NCBI RefSeq assembly: GCF_000281045.1
Contig: NW_008246070.1
Location: forward strand, 781,375 to 845,374
Direction: 5' to 3'
From: Saprolegnia diclina VS20
Taxonomy: Eukaryota > Oomycota > Saprolegniomycetes > Saprolegniales > Saprolegniaceae
Length of the DNA: 64,000 nt
Shown: positions 54,511 to 64,000 of the stretch, piece by piece
How the letters are laid out: every line of letters begins with the position of its first letter
How positions within the stretch are numbered: position 1 is the first letter of the stretch
Made by a program: the position numbers and the translations under genes
Notes under the pieces: generated by a model
What the model was told of the DNA's origin: nothing
The model's input: the letters and a program-made list of their open reading frames with translations, nothing else
The model's database searches: none

Positions 54511-55588
54511 ATGGCCGACGCGCCGCTGCGCGACCTCCTCACGGTGGTGTTTACAACATCAGCGATCCCGTCGAACCCAGCGACGATTGTCCTCGAAGAA
54601 GTCCTCGACAGTTTTGCCTACGTACCCGGCCTCGCCACCTGCAACGTCGTTTTGACCTTTGACGGCTATGTCGCCAAGGACGGGGACGACGTCAAAACCA
54701 AGTTCAAGTCGACGCGCATTAGCGCCGACGAGATCGAAAAGTACGTCGAGTACCAACACAATGCGCGCGCAGTCTTTCGTCGCCACCTGCAGCTCACGGA
54801 CGCGGCCGTGGTCGAGAGCTACGACGAGGAGTTTCCCATCAAACGGCGAACGACAGCCCGCGCCACGATCCACAGAGAGACGGACCCCGTGGCTGGCACG
54901 AGCCTGACGTCGATTATCATGTCCAAGCGCATGGGCTTTGCGCTAGCCGTGCGGGAAGCACTCAAGCAGTACGGCCTAGTAGTGAACTCCCTTCGGTTGC
55001 TCATTCGCTTCTAGTGTCACGACTCCATTTGTGCTCATCCATCAGCACGACTGGACGTTCCTTGTGCGTTCTCGGATGAGGCTTTTTGTTTGTATAACGG
55101 TGTACGCTGCGTAGCATGCCCTCGACCTGCAGCCCGTATGTACAGCAATGGCAAGTCTGCCCGAGACCCTCAAGTACGTTGGCTTCCACTCGCGCAAGAC
55201 CCTCAAGAAGAAAAGCCGTCCTGGCTTGCCACCACCTACTGCGGTAAATCTTGGCGGCATCTGCGTTGCACCGCTCTACTTTTGGTACGACAAGCCCCAC
55301 GTGGCAAGCACGGAGCACTATCGCAGCTTTGTGTTTGGCCACGGGCGCTTCCAGCCCGGCGACTTTATCGAAGACACGCTCGGGCACGCCATGCTGGACG
55401 ATCTCAAGGCGCGCGGCGTGGACGCCCATAGCGAGTACGGCACATGGAGCTACGTGCTCGACGACCAAGACGACGAGACCGCGACACTTCGCCACGCCAG
55501 CGGCCGTCATTTTCGCGAAGTCGTGCACATGCGGTCCCGTCGCGTCAAGAAAGGTGCCTCTGAAAACGGGCCAACGCTGAGCGCCTAG
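54511..55588 (+). CDS. putative glycosyltransferase-like protein
   Basis: About 325 residues in three exons. The introns are about 54967-55013 (donor GTACGG) and 55062-55113. The N-terminus (TTSAIPSNPATIVLEEVLDS) followed by VVLTFDGY has the strand-loop-Asp pattern of a GT-A nucleotide-sugar fold. Splicing creates VTTPFVLIHQHDW, a conserved core with a candidate metal-binding HD. Further on, YFWYDKPHVASTEHYRSFVF and GDFIEDTLGHAML resemble the acceptor-side motifs of uncharacterised glycosyltransferase-like proteins of stramenopiles and large DNA viruses. It has no signal peptide or TM, so a cytosolic location is likely. The family link is from memory and the sugar specificity is unknown. Confidence 0.5.
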
Positions 55589-55867
55589 TAGAGCTCACGA
55601 TATTCCAATTTTTCAACTGATGCTTATATAGCTGCGTGCAGAGGCTTGGGAACGAATGACAATTGTAGTGGAGGAAGTCATCCTCCAGCGGATGTCATCT
55701 TGGACGTGTTGACCACACGGCTCCCACAGACGTACTCTCGCTAATAACTGCAAACAAGCACGCTGCGAGCTGCGGTTGCCAATGCGGGCGCGTGGCGGGA
55801 ACCAGGTATCCGGTTTCTCCGGATAATGTGCCAGTTTGCTGGTGACCAAGTGGCGCGTCCGGTCCCG

Positions 55868-56717
55868 ATGGTCATCTGCGCGTGCGTGGACGGGAAGGTG
55901 TGGACAGCCGCCGAGGTGCAAGAGCTGCGCGAGACGCACCGCATCGTGTGCGGCTCTGGCGGCATCTGTCGCCACAACAGCAACAAGGCGTCCGAGCACC
56001 GCCTGCCGATGCAGTTGACGCCGGCGCAGCTGTACGTTGGCCGATTGCACGGCTTTCTCGAGCAAGACAAGCCGACGCCCGCGGTACTTGACGAACCGCC
56101 TACAGAAGCCGCGACCTCTTGGTGGACAAATGCGTGGGTCGCGCTCAAGGCCCTCTTTAACCCGGCGCCCATGACGTACGAGCGATAGGATTCCTCCTTC
56201 GCCACCATGACATACATGATGCTAGAGACGCTCCAGGGTCGCCTCAAGCGAAGCGAAGGAAACTCTCCGATCCCGATGCAAAGGACTCTGGTAAATTCGG
56301 ATGCAATTGCTCGCGCTGACTATTTTGTTGCAGCCGTGGCTGTGGACGTGCCGCTTCACCACCGCGTCTTTGAAGATCTATGGTCCCAAGGCTTTTACAT
56401 CACGTCCGGATCCAAGTTTGGTGGCGACTTTCTCATCTACAACGGTATGTATTGCATTGCAACATACGTTTTAGCTCATGCAAAGACACCCAGCGGACCC
56501 CGTGACGACGCATGCGTCCGCCATCATCTTTGTACTCGTGAGTGCGACGCTCTCGCCACAAGATATCGTTGGCTACGGCCGCCTCGCTCGTGCTGTCAAG
56601 AAGAACTGCGTCCTTGCGTACCTCAACCAGCGTCGATGCCTGAGCTACACGACGCTGACGCACACGTCCACGACGTCCCGTGCCGATCGACCACGCGGTC
56701 CCCACGGTCGGACATAG
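55868..56717 (+). CDS. TSEN34: tRNA-splicing endonuclease catalytic subunit Sen34
   Basis: Four exons with introns at about 56172-56219, 56291-56331 and 56443-56491. The N-terminal module KVWTAAEVQELRETHRIV is the Sen34 start. The linker reads DAPGSPQAKRRKL after splicing. The nuclease core gives VFEDLWSQGFYITSGSKFGG, then DFLIYN (catalytic Tyr), ADPVTTHASAI (catalytic His) and VGYGRLARAVKKNCVLAYL (catalytic Lys). TSEN34 cuts the 3' splice site of intron-containing pre-tRNAs within the Sen2/34/15/54 complex. The ATG at 55868 is used because it opens the conserved module; an upstream start at 55826 is possible. The last 30 residues are not conserved, and the true 3' end might lie after a further intron. 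Confidence 0.85.
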
Positions 56718-56883
56718 ACTCTTCGGTGTACTGCACATACCAGCCATGAAGCAATCTTATTGTCAGGTCTACTGGCTCGTGAAAGCAAGCGTCGTTAGAT
56801 AAAGGTGCTGGCAAGTACTAGTCAACCCAAGGTCTATGTACGGCATTATGGAGACGTGGTTGCCATGGCGCCGGGAAGCGCAC

Positions 56884-57170
56884 GGTCAATTGTGTTGGAG
56901 GACGGCCAGAGCAGAAGAGCGGGATGTGCAAAATCTCATCGAGGCCTTCCACGTACTAGTTGTTGAACAGGCAGCAGGCTGTAGAAGTACCATCGCACAG
57001 CTGAATGCCAACACACTGCAGAACCGGGAGCTTTTCAAGCTGCTACACCAGTGCGACAACCAATACAGAGACTCGAGGTTCGTGCCACGAACCCCAAGGC
57101 CTTGGTGCGTGAGTATTCGTCTTTCTCGTCGGTAAAGCGCTCGGCAAACCCTCACCATCTTTGCGTCGGA
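56884..57170 (+). pseudogene. coding relic linked to fold-back copy B
   Basis: Homologous, in opposite orientation, to 44570-44955. It encodes VQNLIEAFHVLVVEQAAGCR, then FKLLHQCDNQYRDSR. Copies A and B differ by indels that shift frame, so at least one, and probably both, are inactive. The source protein is not recognised. Confidence 0.6.
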
Positions 57171-57174
57171 CAAG

Positions 57175-57614
57175 CCCGACTTTATCCGGACAATATTATC
57201 CGGACGCAGTGGAGGGCAAGCTGCTCCCCGAGCGAGGTGGATCGACCTTTGATGTTTTTGACGGCGTCTCGTGTTTCGTTCGATATGCATAGCGCTTGAC
57301 GCAGAAAGTCCTAAAACCAAAGAATGGTGCTCGTAGCACACCTACAGCGTGCGCTGTGCTGATTGTAAGAAAACGATACATTGATACATTGATACTCAGC
57401 GAAGTATCAGTTTACAACAACTTGAAGGCGCATAGCGCACGCTGTAGGTGTGCTACGAGTACCATTCTTTGGTTTTTGGACTTCCTGCGTCATGTACTAT
57501 GCATATCGAACGAAACACGAGACTCTGTCAAAAACATCAAATGTCGACGCACCTCGCTGAGTGAGCTGCTTGCGCTCCATTGTGTACGGATAATACTGTC
57601 CGGATAAAATCGGG
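57175..57614. mobile_element. fold-back (hairpin) element, copy B
   Basis: A compact version of copy A: inverted arms of about 190 bp (57175-57360 and 57425-57614) around a spacer of roughly 60 bp with GATACATT repeats. Termini read CCCGACTTTATCCGGACAAT and the inverse GTCCGGATAAAATCGGG. Shared internal words with copy A include GATGTTTTTGAC, TTCGTTCGATATGCATAG, CCAAAGAATGGTGCTCGTAG and ACAGCGTGCGCT. No coding capacity for mobility. Arms of the same element are less similar than a fresh hairpin would be, so it is not recent. Confidence 0.75.
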
Positions 57615-58060
57615 GCGTCAAGCGCGTTCTGACTGCAACGGCTGTCCAAACAATCGGGCCTATCAAGCTACCACTTTGTACGACGATTGTGGCCAAATGC
57701 TACATGTAATTACGCTCTAGCACTTTTTCCGGTTGCGAACAGTCAGTCTTACCAACGGCAATATTGCTCGCCTTGCTGCCGCCGCTCAGTCGCAGGACGC
57801 TGGGCGTAAGAAGTGCACCACGACAACCAGTTCAGTGTACTTTGCATCTGAATGAACTCTCTTTAACGGGCACAACGACGCCCGTTCTGGCGCTACTAGT
57901 AGGCAAAAATCTCACATTTCCAAAGCTTCACTCCAAAAGCAAGAATACCAAGGCCATAAACTGTACGCATGGCCACTCAATAAAACGTTGCCCACCATGT
58001 AAGTCAAAACTAGGATTCCTATTATGCAAGTGAAACACTATTTAAATACGAGCGACGAAG
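57615..58060. other. intergenic, no gene seen
   Basis: About 450 bp between fold-back copy B and the kinase 3' end. An 89-codon ORF at 57764 has no supporting feature. Confidence 0.5.
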
Positions 58061-60767
<2,707 letters not shown>

Positions 60768-61308
60768 GCACTTGGCCCAAGATATGGAAATGGAAAGGGC
60801 AGAAAGAAACCTAAACCGGACTTAGTCGAGCGTCCGGTTGAAGACAAAGATCTTAGCGCATTCGTTCCAGCACTGACGACGCAGCTGTCGTTGAAAGAGC
60901 ACGCTACAAGTACGACTGTTTGTGTTGCCAACATCGCAGGCTTGGTATCGTATGGTCATGATCACTCACGGCTGGCTGCGTGTTGTGCCCGACGAGATCC
61001 AACGGCGAGCTCCAACGGCGAGATCGCAACCTCGTACTTAATCGGACGTTCTTTTGAAGGGCGTTTCACAGCACCCCTTTGTCAGAATGATAGTGCGCTT
61101 GACGCATACCGCACGGACTTCTACTGGACCGCGAACGCGCAGGCGCCGCCGCCAGTGACGTCACGGCGGTGCGTATATTTTTAAAACGTCGTCCACCCGA
61201 AAAGACGTGTTGAAATATTTATTTTCCGGTGCAAGCTCAACGTTGAAGGTGGCCTAATCTTAAGGGAACGCGAGACAACCCCATCCGTGAAATGATAGCG
61301 TGGCAATG
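60768..61308. other. intergenic, kinase promoter region
   Basis: 541 bp upstream of the kinase, with the Kelch-RING stop on the left of the next gene. It contains a CRE-like palindrome and a short direct repeat CCAACGGCGAG in two copies near 61000. No gene seen. Confidence 0.5.
61156..61163. promoter_or_regulatory. CRE-type palindrome TGACGTCA
   Basis: Perfect bZIP-type site about 390 bp upstream of the kinase start; identical to the one at 45078. Function inferred only. Confidence 0.3.
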
Positions 61309-63284
61309 TCACGGCGCGTCCGCCGTTGGCGGCGTGTCCGTTGGTTGCGCGAGGTCCCGCTTGCACATCGGGCACGTCTACAAAGAATATTGTCTCATAG
61401 CTCGTCCATCTCTAGAAACGTACAAAGTTTTTGTGAAGCCATTCGTCAATGCACTGCGGGTGGAAGAGATGTCCACAGCTCAGTTGTCGCAAGCGCTCAC
61501 CAACAGCAAAGTCGACCTAAGCGAATCCGTCCAGCGCATCCAGAGATTATGCAGCGCACCAAGCAGATGGGGCACACATCGTCGGCCGACCCGTGCACTG
61601 TCGGCTCAAACTATTCCATGGAACCAAAAATGACGCAATTGTCGAGTGATCAGCACGTACCGGCACGAGCTCGAACTGGGCGATTTCATCGGTCGAGAGT
61701 CCTCGCGGCCGGACAGGCGCGCCTGGCTCACCGCCGCGCTACATGAAAGTCCGTACACTCATGATGGCCACGTTCAAACGTACTGAATGCCGGTGCAGTT
61801 TGCGGTACAACATGTACCCAAAGCCCAAGCAGACGGCGACAAAGCCCGACAGCATTGCGAGAAAGAGCGTCGAGAGGTCCCATAGCGCATAGTCGGCCGA
61901 CGGCAAGACCGGGTGGAAGAGGCTCTTTGGCAGCACCGACGTGTTGCGCAGCCAGAGGTCGCCGAGGTACGTCCTGTCTTGACCGCCAAACAGCAGCACG
62001 TTGTCGCGCCAGACAGCCATGCGGTGCCCGTACCGCTCGCTCGGACTCGCCTAGGTTCCACAACATCGTTTGCACATCAGCGAGCGAGTTGAGCATACGG
62101 CGGTGGGCGCGTCGGCGTAAAAGGTGACGGCGCGCGTCGCGTGGTCGACGTCGCCGACGATCGTGTCGGCAAAGACCGCCATCGAGCTGTCCGAGACATA
62201 GTCGAGGCCACCAAAGAACCAAATGTTGCCGTGAACCGTCACGGCGCTCGTAAACATGCGCTCGAGCGAATGGCTCGACGTCAACAGCGTCCAGACACGG
62301 GGTTCCGTCTAGCGCATTTGTTGATAATCGATGACTCCGTACAGTTGAGCCTCGGACCGAGTTGAGCGGTAGCATCCATGCATCACTGAGGATGGTCCAG
62401 CCGTTGACGAGAATGTGCCGCCCGCTGAAAATCACAAGGTGCTCGACGCCGTCGACTAGATGCGTATGAGGCTCTCATCGCGAAAGAGCTCGACACAAAC
62501 CTGTGATGGTCGAGGCCGCATGGGAGAAGCGAGCGGCGGGCTGCGGCGACGCGGCGCTTGTTGTGAGCTCGGTCCATGTGTGCGTTGTCAAGTCCATGGC
62601 CCACACGTCGTTGAAGTCGATCGGATACGAGTAGAGGGACGCGTTGTCGGGGACCGTAACGCCGCCAGAGACGACCATCGCGCTACCGTCGCCCGTCACG
62701 ACCGCCGTGGCCTCGCTTCGCGTCTTGGGCAGCGCTGCTTGGCTGCTGTAGACAACGGGTGTCCATACCCGATGCTGGAGCGAGAAGACCCAGACGTCGT
62801 TCATCTGCACGTAGCCGTCCGCGCTCGTGCCTGGCGCGTAGAGCGTACCGCCAAAGACGACGAGCTCTTGCGCAGATGCGTGGGCCACCTACTGGACGCT
62901 TGCACGTGCAAACAATAACGTGCTTAGGAACGCACAGAGACGTGGTCGAAGCGCGCGCCCGGGTTCGTCTGGTGCGCTGGGACTTGTGTCCAGCTCTCCG
63001 CGACCAAGTCAAACTAGAATGCACGATTGTGAGCGAGGAAAGACCGAGATGCATACGAGCCAGGTGTCGTTGAAGATGCGCTGGGCGCTCGTGCCACCGT
63101 AAATGATCGCCGTGTCGCCAAGCACCTGTAGCGTACTCGAGTCGCGCGGCGGTGGGTACGTTGGGGAAAACGATGGGGCAGCGAGCAACGACCACACCTC
63201 GGAAGCTGCAACACGCCGTGAGAGACCTCGCACAAGGGCGCTGGAAGGTAGACCTGACGTCGTCATGTGGCGACCAAGTCGCAT
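61309..63284 (-). CDS. Kelch-repeat / transmembrane / RING-H2 ubiquitin ligase
   Basis: About 560 residues over many small exons. Kelch-type blades recur: LGDTAIIYGGTSAQRIFNDTW, ELVVFGGTLYAP...NDVWVFSLQ, AMVVSGGVTVPD...FNDVWAMDL, IWFFGGLDYVSDSS and NVLLFGGQDRTYLGDLWLRN. One TM segment follows (LFLAMLSGFVAVCLGFGYML). Four phase-0 introns then connect the tail: GGEPGAPVRPRGLSTDEIAQ, FEPTVHGSADDVCPICL, VDFAVGERLRQLSCGHLFHP/QCIDEWLHKNF and TCPMCKRDL, ending PTADAP. The Cys/His pattern CPIC...CGHLFHPQC...CPMC is a complete RING-H2. The expected topology is a lumenal or extracellular Kelch propeller with a cytosolic E3 RING. The start (63284) is tentative because no signal peptide is visible; one may lie in an unrecognised upstream exon. 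Compare 63545-64000. Confidence 0.75.
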
Positions 63285-63544
63285 CGAGTCAAGATGGCAA
63301 CTGAGACTAATATTAGCTCGTCGGCCATCTCCGAATATGCCGGTGCGTCAACCGAAGTTTCCTTTGCCTTCGCGCTCACTGTCGTTCTCAACGCAATGCA
63401 GAACGCATACACTGTGCTCGGCGGCGTCATTGTTGGCAGCAAGAGTAGTCGCAGGGTAGTTGAATTATACCTAGTCTCCCGCCAACATCAAAGAACGGTC
63501 ACTCGCTGTGCACTCCATCCAGTCCAAGCAAAAAGCGTCGTTTG

Positions 63545-64000
63545 TTAGAGATCGGTGGCGATAAGGGCGTTGTCCTCCAGCGTGGGGGCGACGACGCTCG
63601 GCCGGCCTGAGGGCGTTGCACTTGTAGGTGAGCACGGCGCGAGGACATCCCGCTTGCACATCGGGCACGTCTACGACATTGCTGTTTTTGCCAAGGTCGA
63701 GCCGATCGCGCACCTGGTTTTGCGCTAGCCACGACGCGATGCACTCGCCATGGAACTGGTGCGCGCAGTTGAGAAGCACCAACGTCTCGCCGTCCTCAAA
63801 GTCCACCTGTTGAATTCTTGTCAAGCCACAAATGACGCAACGTCCTTTGCACCAAGCAGATGGGGCAGAGCTCTTCGGTTGCATTGGTCGCTGCCACCGC
63901 AAACTAGACATACAGTGTCTAGATCGAGCCGTTGCGATAGCGACTACCTTGATGCGCTGGAAAGCCGCCATTTGGGCCGTTGAGATGCCGTGACGCGGCG
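63545..64000 (-). CDS. C-terminal end of a second RING-H2 ligase, tandem paralogue, 5' end off the window
   Basis: Three introns (about 63687-63730, 63793-63838 and 63907-63947) give HGISTAQMAAFQRIK, FAVAATNATEELCPICL, VDFEDGETLVLLNCAHQFHG/ECIASWLAQNQ and TCPMCKRDVLAP, then a Ser/Thr/Pro tail ending LIATDL. All intron positions and phases match the Kelch-RING gene at 61309-63284, and GISTAQMAAFQRIK aligns with GLSTDEIAQFELVP of that protein. The gene therefore probably also encodes Kelch repeats and a TM upstream, outside the window. The frame remains open to the window edge. RING-H2 ligands are all present. Confidence 0.75.

Noticed and set aside
56207-56749. Continuous 180-codon ORF through the TSEN34 exons with a Cys/Arg-rich C-terminus
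   Set aside because: It reads through two introns. Splicing at 56291-56331 and 56443-56491 restores the conserved TSEN34 Tyr, His and Lys.
57764-58033. 89-codon ORF between fold-back copy B and the kinase
   Set aside because: No motif, codon bias unlike neighbouring genes, and no matching sequence beside copy A.
63471-63971. Unspliced 166-codon ORF with a partial RING
   Set aside because: It reads through three introns. The spliced form gives the full RING-H2 CPIC...CPMC and matches the tandem paralogue exactly.

Overview
The window reads as nuclear DNA of a compact, GC-rich eukaryote, most likely an oomycete and probably a saprolegnian. The evidence is: genes packed tens to hundreds of bases apart on both strands; introns of about 41-55 nt, often with GTAC donors; a flagellar dynein-regulatory-complex gene, which fits a zoosporic organism; multi-repeat Cys/His 'WRKY19-like' zinc proteins typical of oomycetes; a secreted Ser/Thr/Pro-rich protein; and many eukaryotic house-keeping families. 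No prokaryotic operon, rRNA, tRNA or CRISPR array was recognised. One assembly gap (120 N) sits inside a gene. All exon models below were joined by eye from reading frame, GT-AG sites and family alignment from memory, so exact junctions are provisional.

Layout. 1-15.3 kb: 5'-truncated EF-hand protein; AT-hook/zinc protein; an NSUN2-like RNA m5C methyltransferase whose catalytic motifs are eroded; a TRF4-like nucleotidyltransferase; a five-repeat zinc protein; an acidic protein with five SUMO-interaction-like motifs that carries the gap; a methyltransferase-like gene. 15.4-24.7 kb: a TPLATE/TSET large subunit; an acylated PH-like protein; a mucin-like secreted protein; a sugar-porter MFS transporter; an LRR protein. 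24.7-40.5 kb: two long minus-strand genes, a HECT ubiquitin ligase of about 3,650 residues and an ABCC-type exporter with a degenerate first nucleotide-binding domain. 40.6-43.3 kb: DRC5/TCTE1 and a protein with three CxxxxC...HxH modules.

43.9-58 kb: two fold-back (hairpin) elements with linked coding relics lie in opposite orientation about 13 kb apart and bracket a block of ordinary genes: a coiled-coil protein, a pyrimidine-deaminase-like protein, an ankyrin protein, a seven-TM (GOST-like)/class-3-lipase fusion, a membrane-anchored ubiquitin protease, PEX16, a glycosyltransferase-like gene and TSEN34. 58-64 kb: a PDZ-zinc-AGC kinase of the Greatwall/IREH/RIM15 group, then a Kelch-TM-RING-H2 gene and the 3' end of a tandem paralogue running off the window.

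No operon-style pathway links the genes. Recurrent themes are ubiquitin/SUMO signalling (HECT, USP, two RING-H2, five SIM-like motifs), membrane traffic (TPLATE, PEX16, GOST-lipase) and RNA modification or processing (NSUN2-like, TRF4-like, TSEN34). The features most worth following are the NSUN2 pseudoenzyme, the GOST-lipase fusion, the Kelch-TM-RING pair and the fold-back element pair.
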